The notes: generated by a model not told the origin, from the sequence alone. A DNA stretch of 64,000 nucleotides from Segetibacter sp. (GCA_028288485.1 JAQBNO010000057.1:27197-91196), one strand, 5' to 3'. Shown: positions 1 to 8,932, numbered from the stretch's first letter. A program made the numbers and translations.

Positions 1-70
1 GCAGGTTATGCACGACATCATTCTTTCATCTGTAGCCATTGCTTAAGTGTTTAATTTTTCTTTTAAGGTT

Positions 71-105
71 GCCGGCATTCGTTTTCATGGCGTCATCGTT
101 GCCGG
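71..105 (+). repeat. Degraded copy of the dispersed intergenic repeat
   Basis: GCCGGC, then TTCATGGCGTC and ATCGTTGCC, match the left half of the better preserved copy at 6479-6534 (GCCGGC, TTCATGGCGTC, CTCGTTG). The CTTGTAC half is missing. Confidence 0.5.
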
Positions 106-356
106 ATGGATCCCTTTGTCTAATGACTCCTTTGGAGGCGGCGCCGCACACTTCTTCTGTAAACCAGCAGGAAGCCGTCATCTTTATTTAGAAAACTTTC
201 AAAACCTACTACTTTCATCGTCAATTTCTGCAGGTCTCATCTCATGCAAACTTCAAACATGTTTGGGGTTAACCTATTCACACGGGTAACAGCTTTCTTG
301 AAACAGCGGGTTAAATAGAATGTTATTCACATTACACTGTTGAAAAGAAGGTAGTC

Positions 357-388
357 TTTGTGCAATTAACCATTTTACTGTAGGTTTG
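357..388 (+). promoter_or_regulatory. Promoter of dnaN
   Basis: TTTG at 357-360 is followed, after 20 nt, by TAGGTTTG at 381-388. This fits the Bacteroidota sigma-ABfr pattern (TTTG, 19-21 nt, TAnnTTTG). The start codon of dnaN follows 28 nt later, giving a short leader. Confidence 0.7.
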
Positions 389-416
389 TTTCTTAAGAAT
401 TTAAACCGACCAAAGC

Positions 417-1532
417 ATGAAGTTTATTGTTTCGTCATCATCGCTGTTAAAACACCTGCAACAAATTAGTGGTGTAATTAATAGTAATACTGTATTACCG
501 ATACTTGAAGATTTTCTTTTTGAGATACAAGACCGGAAACTTTCTATTGTTGCCACCGACCTGGAAACAGTTATGAGAGTTCAAATGGAAGTAGAGAGCA
601 AAGTGAATGGAAGAGTATGTATTCCTTCTAAAATCCTGGTAGACTCTTTAAAAAACATTTCTGATCAACCCCTTACTTTTAATATTGATACCAATTTTGC
701 TGTAGAAATTACCAGCGACAACGGAAAGTACAAGGTGATGGGCGAAAACCCCGATAACTTTCCTAAAGAACCGGGCTCAGACGATACTACTGCCTTCACA
801 ATGCCAAGCAGCGCATTGGTAACAGCTATCAATAAAACCCTGTTTGCTGTTAGCAACGACGATCTGAGGCCTGCCATGACGGGTGTATTCTTTGAACTTA
901 ATCCCGATTTTATCCAGTTTGTTGCAACCGATGCACACAGGCTCATCCGTTACAAACGTACTGATGTCGCCTGCCCCAAAACTGAAAGTTTTATTGTGCC
1001 TAAAAAGCCGTTGAATCTTTTAAAAAATGCCTTGCCCGATAATGACGATCCATTAACAATCAGCTACAACAGCAATCACCTTTTTGTTTCACATGGTACC
1101 ACCCAGCTCATTTGCCGGCTGATTGATGCACGTTTTCCTGATTACAAAGTTGTAATACCGACCGACAATCCCTACAAACTGGTTGTTAGCAAAACAGATT
1201 TCCAGGGTGCGCTACGCCGGGTAAGTGTATTTAGTAATAAAAGCACCAACCAGGTTGCTTTAAGTATCAGCGGCAGTGAATTGCAAATGGCCGCCCAGGA
1301 TGTTGACTTCAGCTTTGAAGGAAACGAAAGAATGAACTGCCAGTACGATGGAGAAGATCTGCAAATTGCTTTCAATGCCCGCTTTCTAATTGAAATGTTG
1401 AATGCGGCAGAAACAAGTGACGTTAAGGTTGAATTAGCTACCTCAACAAAAGCAGGCATTATTAAACCAACAGAATCAGAGGAGAACGAAGAATTGCTTA
1501 TGCTGGTTATGCCGTTGATGTTGAATTCGTAG
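417..1532 (+). CDS. dnaN: DNA polymerase III sliding clamp (beta subunit)
   Basis: This is the ring-shaped processivity clamp that tethers replicative and repair polymerases to DNA. The 371-residue length is normal for the family and the protein covers three clamp folds. It starts with the usual MKFIVSSSSLLKHLQQISG, has the conserved TDLETVM and ATDAHRL stretches, and ends in LMLVMPLMLNS, the variant of the C-terminal MPMR(L) that closes the partner-binding pocket. It stands alone behind its own promoter and ends in a strong terminator, so it is probably monocistronic. ImuB, encoded 33 kb downstream, is a protein class that normally binds this clamp. Confidence 0.97.
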   Translation: MKFIVSSSSLLKHLQQISGVINSNTVLPILEDFLFEIQDRKLSIVATDLETVMRVQMEVESKVNGRVCIPSKILVDSLKNISDQPLTFNIDTNFAVEITSDNGKYKVMGENPDNFPKEPGSDDTTAFTMPSSALVTAINKTLFAVSNDDLRPAMTGVFFELNPDFIQFVATDAHRLIRYKRTDVACPKTESFIVPKKPLNLLKNALPDNDDPLTISYNSNHLFVSHGTTQLICRLIDARFPDYKVVIPTDNPYKLVVSKTDFQGALRRVSVFSNKSTNQVALSISGSELQMAAQDVDFSFEGNERMNCQYDGEDLQIAFNARFLIEMLNAAETSDVKVELATSTKAGIIKPTESEENEELLMLVMPLMLNS

Positions 1533-1581
1533 AACCGGGATTTGTTGGATTTTTATCGATTGAAAAAATAAAATAAGATTG

Positions 1582-1608
1582 CCCTTTCTTTTTAGAAAGG
1601 GTTTTTTT
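1582..1608 (+). terminator. Rho-independent terminator of dnaN
   Basis: The inverted repeat CCCTTTCT/AGAAAGGG with a 4-nt loop is followed directly by a run of seven T, about 50 nt after the dnaN stop. Confidence 0.85.
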
Positions 1609-1766
1609 ATGTAATGAGCCTTTAGATAAAGTAAAAAGTTGATTGTTTGAAAATTGAAAGGAAAGGTTTTATTTCCTCCAAATCTTAAGCAACCTGTTAA
1701 TCATGGTTCCAGGTTCTTTACCCGGCTGATTTGTTTATCTTAGACTAGCCATTATTCCTCCATCCC

Positions 1767-2624
1767 ATGTTAGATAACCTGGTCAACTATTTTCAGTTTC
1801 TGGAGCAGAAGCCGGTAGAAAGATTCATATTCCTCGTATCCGGAATGTTATTACTGTGGATACTTGAAGGCGCGATGCCCCTGCTAACTTTAACCTACCG
1901 GAAAAACAAGGCAAAACATGCAGCAGTAAATCTTTCCTTTACCCTTATACATCTGATCATACACACCGGTTTTGCTGTATTCATCGTTTTTTTGTCGGAT
2001 TGGACAAAAGTACAAGGCTTTGGAATTATTCGTTGGATTGACGCCTCCCTTGTCGCCAGCATCATTATTACCATATTTGTTCTTGACTTTTTTGCCGGCT
2101 GGTTCGTTCATTTTATCGAACACCAGTTCTCTTTTCTCTGGCGTTTTCATATAATTCATCATACAGATAATAATGTTGATGTTACAACCGGTTTACGTCA
2201 TCACCCCGTTGAAAGTGTATTAAGGGGCCTATTTTTCCTGGCGGGGGTACTCGTTGCAGGAGCGCCGATGTATGCTGTAATGATCTTTCAAACACTGCTG
2301 GTACTGGCGGTCCAGTTCACACATGCAAACATTAGTTTACCCAAATGGCTTGATCAAACACTTAGCTATATCATCGTTTCGCCAAACATGCACAAGGTTC
2401 ATCATCATTACAAACAACCTTTTACTGATAGTAATTACGGCGCTGTATTTTCTATCTGGGACCGGGCTTTTAGAACTTTTCGCAAGCTGGAGCCAAAAAA
2501 CATTAAATACGGCCTCGACCGTTATTACTATAATGACCAGGACGAAAACCTGGTACAGTTACTGAAACATCCGTTTAAAAGAGGAATTGAAAAGATTCAG
2601 AACCCTGACGAACTTGATTTTTAG
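1767..2624 (+). CDS. Sterol desaturase / fatty acid hydroxylase family protein
   Basis: This is an integral membrane di-iron enzyme that would hydroxylate or desaturate a lipid. The family uses eight to nine His ligands in clusters, and these are visible: HFIEH, then HIIHH, then RHHPVE, then HKVHHH near the C-terminus. The 285 residues include about four or five hydrophobic segments, with one immediately after the N-terminus. The SPNMHKVHHHY and SIWDRAFRTF stretches are typical of the bacterial branch. The substrate cannot be read from the sequence; bacterial homologues act on fatty acids, carotenoids or sphingolipid-like lipids. It is transcribed with the same polarity as dnaN but lies behind that gene's terminator. 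Confidence 0.88.
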   Translation: MLDNLVNYFQFLEQKPVERFIFLVSGMLLLWILEGAMPLLTLTYRKNKAKHAAVNLSFTLIHLIIHTGFAVFIVFLSDWTKVQGFGIIRWIDASLVASIIITIFVLDFFAGWFVHFIEHQFSFLWRFHIIHHTDNNVDVTTGLRHHPVESVLRGLFFLAGVLVAGAPMYAVMIFQTLLVLAVQFTHANISLPKWLDQTLSYIIVSPNMHKVHHHYKQPFTDSNYGAVFSIWDRAFRTFRKLEPKNIKYGLDRYYYNDQDENLVQLLKHPFKRGIEKIQNPDELDF

Positions 2625-2830
2625 AGATTAGGGTGAAAAAAGGAGATTCACAGAACTACTTTAAATATTCAATAAGCAATGTTCGATGCTTTGACTTCAG
2701 GTTTGCTTTTAGGTAACATGGCTTATTTTTTATGATTATTAAAAATTGAAAGTTGAGCATTGTATTTAACGGCAATAGTTTAAATACACAATTTCGGGCT
2801 GTTCTTTGCAGAATCAAAATATCTTTGGCT

Positions 2831-3610
2831 ATGTCTAACGAAACCGTTTCTCCGCAAAATCCTATTCCTAATCCAACCAATCGGGGTTCTGTAGTTGCGC
2901 TGATTCCGGCGAGGTATGCGGCCACCCGTTTTCCCGGCAAGTTGATGCAGAAGCTGGGAGATAAAACAGTAATTCTTCACACCCACGACAATACTGTTGC
3001 AACCGGTTTATTTGACGAAGTGATTGTAGTTACGGACAGTGATGTTATTTACAGGGAAATAACCGGTAATGGTGGCATGGCTGAAATGAGTAAAAAGCAA
3101 CATGAAAGCGGAAGCGACCGGATAGCCGAAGCAGCAGCATATTTAAAATTTGATATTGTAGTAAATGTACAGGGAGATGAGCCCTTCGTTCAAAAAGAAC
3201 CGTTGGAAAAATTACTGGCTGTTTTTGCAGGCGAAGAAGGTAAAAATGTACAGGTCGCGTCGCTGATGCAAGTATTGAAAGAACAGAAATTTATAGAAGA
3301 CGCGAATTATGTAAAAGTAGCGGTGGATAGAAATATGAATGCTCTCTTCTTTAGCCGGTCTGTAATTCCTTATCCCCGCAATACGGAAGCTGCAATAACT
3401 TATTATGAACATATTGGTGTGTACGCATTTCGTAAACAAGCGCTGCTCGATTTTACTAACTGGCCAATAACTCCCCTCGAGAATGCGGAAAAAATTGAAT
3501 GCCTTCGCTACCTCGAATATGGAGTTCCTATAAAAATGGTAGTAACCGAATATATGGGCGTAGAGATTGATACACCGGAGGACCTGCAACGAGCAGCGAA
3601 GCTTGTTTGA
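2831..3610 (+). CDS. kdsB: 3-deoxy-manno-octulosonate cytidylyltransferase (CMP-Kdo synthetase)
   Basis: The enzyme activates Kdo, or in some bacteria the 8-amino sugar Kdo8N, with CTP for transfer onto lipid A in the cytoplasm. Visible signatures are the nucleotide-binding IPARYAATRFPGK, VVTDSD, HESGSDRIAEA, NVQGDEPF and SRSVIPYPR. From the ATG at 2831 it has 259 residues, slightly longer than the usual 245-255 because of a Pro/Asn-rich leader. An upstream TTG start at 2753 would add 26 residues unlike the family, so I prefer 2831. The kdnB-like gene 1.7 kb downstream suggests that its substrate may be Kdo8N. Confidence 0.93.
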   Translation: MSNETVSPQNPIPNPTNRGSVVALIPARYAATRFPGKLMQKLGDKTVILHTHDNTVATGLFDEVIVVTDSDVIYREITGNGGMAEMSKKQHESGSDRIAEAAAYLKFDIVVNVQGDEPFVQKEPLEKLLAVFAGEEGKNVQVASLMQVLKEQKFIEDANYVKVAVDRNMNALFFSRSVIPYPRNTEAAITYYEHIGVYAFRKQALLDFTNWPITPLENAEKIECLRYLEYGVPIKMVVTEYMGVEIDTPEDLQRAAKLV

Positions 3611-3716
3611 CCCACGAATATTCTAAGTTCTCTTAGCTGCAGCACTAAGGCTGTGTGCTACTTCGTATCCTTGGTGGCCTGTCGGTTCAAAAATTGCTGA
3701 AGATTTTCCTTGAGTT

Positions 3717-3774
3717 GAAGAGTGCGACGCAACGGAAGTCTAATAGCAGCACTTAGCCGGCCCCCCAAAAAAAA
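3717..3774 (-). repeat. Dispersed intergenic repeat, GTTGCGTCGCAC type
   Basis: Read on the minus strand it is a poly-T run, GGGGGGCCGGC, TAAGTGCTGCTATT, then CGTTGCGTCGCACTCTT. The copies at 14586-14639 and 51479-51541 have the same order of blocks. It touches the stop codon end of the rhomboid-like gene. Confidence 0.75.
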
Positions 3775-5223
3775 CTACTCTCCTAACTGGTCGATTATCT
3801 TATCTATTTTTTCAGAGACTTCATTTATTTCGGCCTCGTATTTACCGGTGTCTTCAGCGATTGCTTTATAAATCAGTTCAGTTTGCCTTACCCGCAATTG
3901 CGCATATTGATTTAATAACTTTCTTTTGTGTTTGAATTTACTATCAAGGCTATAACTACCTGTTTTCATAATTTCCTTCTGGAAGTGCTTCCACTCAGGT
4001 AAGGCAGTATCGCGTAAAAATTTTGAAGCTTCTTCATTTGTTTTTTCCTGCAGCCGTTGCATTTGAGTCATTGCCTTCACTTCTATCTGGTTAACCTTCA
4101 TTACCGCCATTTCAAATTCAAATGAATCATCTCTTGCATTACTGCGGAGGTATAAAAACACCAGTAAACCGGTTATCAGCAGCACTTCAACAGATATCCT
4201 CGTTCCTCCCGCCCTTGCCAGGTTCCTTTTAAAATGGAAAAAATAAAATAAGTAACCAATGGCAGTGCCGGCAACTAAACCCCCAATATTTGCCGCATTA
4301 TCGTTAGCGTCGTGGAGGCCGATTACTACATTAAAAGCAAGGTAGGCGGCTATACAAACGAGCCAGAGTTTAGGAAATTTTTTGTTGATATAATTCGTGG
4401 TTGTAAAAGCAAGCAGGATACCGTATAAACCAAAAATTGCACCTGAAGCACCTGCAGTTACCCCTTCGGCAACCCACATAATACTTACGATGTTTGCAAT
4501 TACACCGGCGCACAGGAAACCGATCAAAAACTTAAGGTTGCCAAGTACCGATTCAACCAAAAGTCCTATAAAGTAAAGACCGAACAGGTTTACAATTAAC
4601 GGGTAAACGCCTATATGAACAAAGTTGGCCGTTAACAGCCGCCACCATTCGCCGCCGGTTATATTAAACTTTATATTTCCTCCCCAGTTAATAATATCTG
4701 CTACCGATGGGTCAACAATGTTAACGCCCTTAGCTGCCATTATTATAAAGACGAGCACCATAACAGCCATCAGCGTAAAAGTCATTTCATGGTCACGAAA
4801 CCCAAAGGTCATTTTTTCGCTTGCTACCCGGTTACCTGACTTTAGCTGGCCGGCAATCTCAGCATTTAAAGCAGAGGCTTTACTATGAAGGTCTTCCTCT
4901 TTCCACTTTAGTTTTATTCTTTTAAAAGCCGGCAATAGCTGGTCTTCAATATTTTTTTGATTGCGACCGGCTTCATACAGTTCAAGGCTTTCGCTTTGGC
5001 TCTTAAAAACTATTTGTTCGTTTTCAACAACAATTGTTATGATCTCTTCGCTTAAAGTCCAATGGGTAGGCGTAGTAGCAGTAAAAGTTTTTTCATCAAC
5101 AACGAGGTATTCCCATTCAAGTTCTTTGCAGGCCTGTTCTGCGATGCTGAAAATTTCCCAGTTCGTCATCCCATCAGCAGGCACTCGTTTTTCATATTCT
5201 GTTTTCCAACCAACAAAAGCCAT
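3775..5223 (-). CDS. Rhomboid-fold membrane protein, probably without protease activity
   Basis: The protein has 482 residues: a soluble N-terminal part of about 140, a six-helix rhomboid core (about 150-345) and a soluble, charged, helical C-terminal tail of about 130. The serine motif GASGAIFG is intact (Ser260). The second catalytic motif, usually A-H-x-GG, reads DNAANIGG with Asn312 where the catalytic His belongs. The HxxxN stretch before it is also altered (FVHIGVYPLIVNLFG). Rhomboid proteases need the Ser-His dyad, so this is more likely a pseudoprotease that binds membrane clients, or it uses another base. The gene lies between kdsB and the kdnB-like gene but on the opposite strand, so it is not part of their operon. 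Confidence 0.85.
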   Translation of the reverse strand: MAFVGWKTEYEKRVPADGMTNWEIFSIAEQACKELEWEYLVVDEKTFTATTPTHWTLSEEIITIVVENEQIVFKSQSESLELYEAGRNQKNIEDQLLPAFKRIKLKWKEEDLHSKASALNAEIAGQLKSGNRVASEKMTFGFRDHEMTFTLMAVMVLVFIIMAAKGVNIVDPSVADIINWGGNIKFNITGGEWWRLLTANFVHIGVYPLIVNLFGLYFIGLLVESVLGNLKFLIGFLCAGVIANIVSIMWVAEGVTAGASGAIFGLYGILLAFTTTNYINKKFPKLWLVCIAAYLAFNVVIGLHDANDNAANIGGLVAGTAIGYLFYFFHFKRNLARAGGTRISVEVLLITGLLVFLYLRSNARDDSFEFEMAVMKVNQIEVKAMTQMQRLQEKTNEEASKFLRDTALPEWKHFQKEIMKTGSYSLDSKFKHKRKLLNQYAQLRVRQTELIYKAIAEDTGKYEAEINEVSEKIDKIIDQLGE

Positions 5224-5341
5224 AGTGTAAATATTTTCTATAGAGACGTAATCCGTATTTATCCTAAGTAAAAAAACCGGTCACTGTAAGCATATCGCTT
5301 CCACTAACAAAACTGTATTTTCGTGCCACAAAATTTAGATC

Positions 5342-6418
5342 ATGAGCAAGTTTCGAAATTTTAAAATGGTTGATTACGTAATTTATGGCAGAGGAAGTTT
5401 TAACCAACTCGATGAAATTTTGTCTCCCAATAGAAAAGGTGACTCTCCCATGATTTTCCTTGTTGACCATTTTTTCGAAGGAAAGACTTTGCCCGGTCGT
5501 ATTCCGCTGCAAGGTAAAGACAAAATAATCTTTGCCGATGTTACAAACGAACCGAAAACAACATATGTTGATAAAATTTCTCAGGAATTAAAAGATGAAT
5601 TTGGAACGGTAAGTGGCCTGATTGGTATTGGTGGAGGCTCTGCTATGGACCTGGCAAAAGCAGTGAGTCTTATGATGACAAATCCCGGTTCGTCTGCTGA
5701 TTACCAGGGTTGGGACCTTGTTAAGTTTCCCGGAGTTTACAAGGCAGGTATACCTACATTAAGCGGTACTGGCGCCGAAGTTTCAAGAACAACCGTATTA
5801 ACAGGACCGGTACGTAAACTTGGCATGAACAGCGATTTTACACCTTTCAACCAGATCGTTCTCGATCCTGAGCTGGTTGCCAATGTTCCAAAAAACCAAC
5901 GCTTTTATACCGGGATGGATTGCTACATTCACTGCATCGAAAGCCTGCAGGGAACTTACCTGAACGAGTTCAGCAAGAGTTATGGTGATAAGGCACTGGA
6001 TCTTTGCCAGGAGATCTTCCTTGAAAAAGATAGCTGGGATGATGACAGCGATGACAAATTAATGATGGCGAGCTACGCCGGCGGAATGAGCATTGCCTAC
6101 AGCCAGGTAGGGGTTGCGCATGCAGTAAGTTACGGACTTAGTTTCCTGCTGGGAACCAGGCATGGTGTAGGTAATTGCATTGTAATGGATCACCTCGAAG
6201 AATATTACCCGCAAGGGACGGCCGAATTTAAACGTATGGTGGAGAAGAATGAAGTAGAAATTCCAAAAGGAATTTGTTATGGACTTACTGACGAAGAGTT
6301 TGATAAAATGATAGATGTAAGTTTAGGCATGAAACCGTTGTGGGAAAATGCCTTAGGTAAAGATTGGGAGAAGATAATGACACGAACAAAGCTGAGAGAG
6401 TTGTATGAAAAGTTATAA
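5342..6418 (+). CDS. kdnB: Iron-containing alcohol dehydrogenase, KdnB-like (Kdo 8-oxidase)
   Basis: This is a group III metal-dependent alcohol dehydrogenase. The 358 residues show the NAD-binding IGIGGGSAMDLAKAVS, the SGTGAEVSRTTV stretch, and metal ligands in MDCYIHCIES and in HAVSYG...TRHGVGN. The sequence fits the KdnB branch, which oxidises C8 of Kdo so that an aminotransferase (KdnA) can make 8-amino-8-deoxy-Kdo. The nearby kdsB supports that reading, but no kdnA is found in the window, so the substrate assignment is an inference. TATTTTCG at 5316-5323 is a near-match to the Bacteroidota -7 box. Another alcohol dehydrogenase role remains possible. Confidence 0.8.
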   Translation: MSKFRNFKMVDYVIYGRGSFNQLDEILSPNRKGDSPMIFLVDHFFEGKTLPGRIPLQGKDKIIFADVTNEPKTTYVDKISQELKDEFGTVSGLIGIGGGSAMDLAKAVSLMMTNPGSSADYQGWDLVKFPGVYKAGIPTLSGTGAEVSRTTVLTGPVRKLGMNSDFTPFNQIVLDPELVANVPKNQRFYTGMDCYIHCIESLQGTYLNEFSKSYGDKALDLCQEIFLEKDSWDDDSDDKLMMASYAGGMSIAYSQVGVAHAVSYGLSFLLGTRHGVGNCIVMDHLEEYYPQGTAEFKRMVEKNEVEIPKGICYGLTDEEFDKMIDVSLGMKPLWENALGKDWEKIMTRTKLRELYEKL

Positions 6419-6478
6419 CGGCTATTAAATTATTTCTTAAGTCCGCTGTTTAATTGGGTGGATTTTTTGATTCTTTTA

Positions 6479-6534
6479 TTTTTGGCCGGCTTCGGCATTT
6501 CATGGCGTCCTCGTTGTGTCACTCACTTGTACCG
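6479..6534 (+). repeat. Dispersed intergenic repeat, GTTGTGTCACTC type
   Basis: TTTTTGGCCGGC, then CATTTCATGGCGTCCTC, then GTTGTGTCACTCACTTGTAC. It lies just upstream of the lipoprotein gene and is the reason a longer, misleading open frame exists there. Confidence 0.8.
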
Positions 6535-6619
6535 CAGATCATTTTGCAGCTTTTCGGCGTTATTATGTTTAACCCTGCTAATTATTTCTATCATTATATT
6601 TTATATTTTAATTGCCATC

Positions 6620-7531
6620 ATGAAGAACTTTTTTTCCCTCATATTTTTAGCTCTTTTGGTTTTTGCCTGCCGGCCAGGCAAGAAAAAGGAGGTGGATCTG
6701 GTAACTGACAATAAACCCGCTGAAACAAGTATAAGCACCATAGATGCATATAACAGATTTATCAAAAGCCTCGACACTACAGATATAGCCTCTGTTTCTG
6801 CCGCCGCTCAAAAATATGTTGAGCTGTTTGCAAAGACAGACTCAATCCAGGCCGATTCAGGATTTGTATTGTTTGAAGGTTTGTACGATAAAATGGGAAA
6901 CTATTTGAATGAACAACATCTTAAAGACTCCTCGAATTATGACGCTTATGTTTTAGGCAGGGATACGGGTAATGCAACCAAATCGCCTAAAGCGAATGCA
7001 CATGTACAAAAATTAAAAGACAATGGATTTACGTTAGGCACAGTAGAAGGAAGTACGTATATAAAACAAGACAGGAATTTTCTTTCGAAATATTTTTACC
7101 CTCACATTTCCTCGGTTATGAAAAAGTACCTTACACAGGTAAATAAAGAAAACGAGGAAGGATTTATAGATGATGCGGGCCTGCTTATAACACCGCTTCA
7201 ATTAAGTGAACGCGTTCTCTGGTGGGAAAATTTTTTAAAGACCCATCCTTCGTTCGTTTACGTTGAGGAAATTAAACAGGAACAAAAAGGTAAGACTACT
7301 TTTTTATTAGAAGGGATCGACAATACCCCTTTACTCGATTACAATACAAAAACTCTTCAAACAGACTATAGAAAAGCATTTGAGAGCGTATTAAAAAAGC
7401 ATCCGCAATCTGCAACCGCTGCCTTAATAAAACCCTATTACGAGGCACTGAAACAAAAGGATACAAAAACCGCAAAAAAGCTTTTGCAACAATATAAGAA
7501 GCAGGGGATCATTTATGATTACAGCGCATAG
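6620..7531 (+). CDS. Putative lipoprotein of unknown function
   Basis: I do not recognise the family. The protein from the ATG at 6620 has 303 residues and begins with a lipoprotein signal (MKNFFSLIFLALLVFAC, acyl-Cys at residue 17, followed by a charged linker RPGKKKE). The rest is hydrophilic and mostly helical, with Lys-rich C-terminal helices (KQKDTKTAKKLLQQYKK). In the same frame the reading could start 54 codons earlier, but that extension is read through the dispersed repeat and would bury the signal peptide. It is expected in the periplasm or outer membrane. It is followed by another exported protein in the same direction. Confidence 0.75.
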   Translation: MKNFFSLIFLALLVFACRPGKKKEVDLVTDNKPAETSISTIDAYNRFIKSLDTTDIASVSAAAQKYVELFAKTDSIQADSGFVLFEGLYDKMGNYLNEQHLKDSSNYDAYVLGRDTGNATKSPKANAHVQKLKDNGFTLGTVEGSTYIKQDRNFLSKYFYPHISSVMKKYLTQVNKENEEGFIDDAGLLITPLQLSERVLWWENFLKTHPSFVYVEEIKQEQKGKTTFLLEGIDNTPLLDYNTKTLQTDYRKAFESVLKKHPQSATAALIKPYYEALKQKDTKTAKKLLQQYKKQGIIYDYSA

Positions 7532-7808
7532 GGTAGTTTGCTGAAGCCACTTAATCAATCCTGCATTTTAATCTTGTTTTGTAATGTTCAATAAGCATCT
7601 TCAATTCTCAATCTCATAAAATTTAGTCAACCGCTATGCCGAAATTTAAAATTGAACACTGAGAAGCCGGCATTGAGCGTTCAACGTGCTTGAATTGTAC
7701 TGCTATCGGGGTCGTTTCCCCTTTGCCTCTACACTGAAAAATAGGGCTGGCAAACTTTTTATCATTTATACTGTTTACTCAACATCATCTAACATTAGCA
7801 CCCCTTTT

Positions 7809-8327
7809 ATGAAAACATCACTTTTGGTACTATTTCTTTTGATAGTTACTTGCGGCAACACACAATCAGTAAACCTGCCGGCAAACTTCAAAACTGCATT
7901 TAAAAATAAAGGGGTTGACAAAATGTATGTCTTAAATGCTTTTTTGCAAAACCCATTACTGCAGGCCGATTTTAACGGAGACGGCTCAGAAGACGTGGCT
8001 GCTTTTATTTTAGAAAAATCTACAAAAAAGAAGGGTATATTGGTCATGCACGGTAAAACAAACGAGTATTTCGTATTGGGAGCAGGTACAAAGTTTGGAA
8101 GTGGCCCAGAAAACTTTACAGGGGCGAACAAATGGACGATCTATAAAAAGAAGACAGCGCTTGAAAAAGTTTTTAATAAAGAAAATGGCGACCTGGTTGC
8201 AGATAGAGAGGTCAGGTTGTCGAAGCCTGCAATTTTAATCGAAGGGGTTCAGTATGGAGCAGCGCCGGGTAGGGGACTCCTGTATTGGAACGATAGCAAA
8301 TATGTTTGGATACAGCAGGGGGAGTAA
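7809..8327 (+). CDS. Small exported protein with a calcium-binding-like DxNxDGxxD motif
   Basis: The ATG at 7809 gives 172 residues beginning with a hydrophobic signal (MKTSLLVLFLLIVTCGN) that could be cut by either signal peptidase I or II (Cys16). Residues around 57-65 read DFNGDGSED, the loop found in FG-GAP/VCBS and EF-hand-like Ca2+ sites. The body is beta-rich. No enzyme signature is seen. The frame extends 41 codons upstream, but those residues do not look like protein and would precede the signal peptide. The function is unknown. Confidence 0.7.
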   Translation: MKTSLLVLFLLIVTCGNTQSVNLPANFKTAFKNKGVDKMYVLNAFLQNPLLQADFNGDGSEDVAAFILEKSTKKKGILVMHGKTNEYFVLGAGTKFGSGPENFTGANKWTIYKKKTALEKVFNKENGDLVADREVRLSKPAILIEGVQYGAAPGRGLLYWNDSKYVWIQQGE

Positions 8328-8420
8328 AAAACTTCGGTGTAGACTACAACTCAAAATAAAAAATTACTGAAGTAAATGTTACCCTGTTTTGTGGTCTTGT
8401 TAAAAAGTTTCCGGTTAATA

Positions 8421-8450
8421 TTTGTTTAAGCTCCTTTCCAAGTATATTTG
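8421..8450 (+). promoter_or_regulatory. Promoter of the first carbon cassette
   Basis: TTTG at 8421-8424, an 18-nt spacer, and TATATTTG at 8443-8450 match the Bacteroidota consensus. The ATG at 8460 of the small exported protein follows at once, so the leader is very short. Confidence 0.65.
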
Positions 8451-8459
8451 CGGCCGATA

Positions 8460-8771
8460 ATGTTGAAACTTAAGATCATATCGTTTTTCCTGTGTCTGCT
8501 GTTAACACTGCAAATGTTGCCGGCGGGGCAAATGGGGGGTATGGTGAGTGAAAATCAATGGGCTGAAGAGTTGCCTCACAATGCTGACGAGCCCGGCAAA
8601 GCAGATCTTACTGCTAATTACAATCACCCGTTTCTACCTCCCCCCGACTACCTCACTCCTGTTTCTCTCTTTTTAGAAGCAAAGAATCTTGCTTATATTC
8701 ATCATTCAGAACAAATTCCTTCTAATCATTCTACAGAGATTGTTTCTCCTCCGCCGGATTCTGTTTCTTAA
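8460..8771 (+). CDS. Small exported His-containing protein of the carbon cassette, copy 1
   Basis: No family is recognised. The 103-residue protein starts with a hydrophobic signal (MLKLKIISFFLCLLLTLQML). The mature part is short, acidic and Pro-rich, and ends in SPPPDSVS. A paralogue lies 3.1 kb downstream, also directly ahead of a SulP transporter and a carbonic anhydrase. Blocks kept in both copies are NQWxEELPH, PGKADL.AN.NHP, PDYL, AYIHHSE.IPSNHSTE and PPPDS. Five His (40, 56, 81, 82, 90) are kept. The conserved His and export signal suggest a periplasmic or membrane-associated partner, possibly metal-binding, but that is inference. Starting at ATG 8460 is supported by the promoter, which ends at 8450. 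Confidence 0.75.
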   Translation: MLKLKIISFFLCLLLTLQMLPAGQMGGMVSENQWAEELPHNADEPGKADLTANYNHPFLPPPDYLTPVSLFLEAKNLAYIHHSEQIPSNHSTEIVSPPPDSVS

Positions 8772-8899
8772 ACTACGAGATTACCTCCATATTGTTTATT
8801 GATTTCTATTTTATCGATTGAATAAATACATTCCTTTCGGAATATTTAATTTATTTAAGAGAGTTCACGTGCCACTATTCCGGCTCCTATTAGTCGCAC

Positions 8900-8907
8900 T
8901 ATCTTTG
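8900..8907 (+). promoter_or_regulatory. Probable -7 box ahead of sulP copy 1
   Basis: TATCTTTG matches TAnnTTTG exactly and lies 25 nt before the start codon. No clear TTTG is seen about 20 nt upstream, so the promoter is tentative. Confidence 0.45.
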
Positions 8908-8932
8908 CTTACTCATTATAATTATTGCGTTT

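Larger units (their letters stand above)
1..416. other. Intergenic region upstream of dnaN
   Basis: I see no convincing gene here. An 80-codon open frame at 47-289 runs through a degraded copy of the dispersed GCCGGC/CGTTG repeat and has no family resemblance. The only functional signal is the dnaN promoter at the right end. Confidence 0.6.

Noticed and set aside
47..289. 80-codon open frame at the left end
   Set aside because: It runs through a degraded dispersed repeat, lacks any domain or signal, and lies in the upstream region of dnaN.
2820..2827. TATCTTTG -7 box just before kdsB
   Set aside because: It ends 3 nt before the start codon, so transcription would begin after the ATG, and no TTTG is at the right distance.
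6458..6619. N-terminal extension of the lipoprotein
   Set aside because: The extension is encoded by the dispersed repeat and would place a lipoprotein signal inside the chain.
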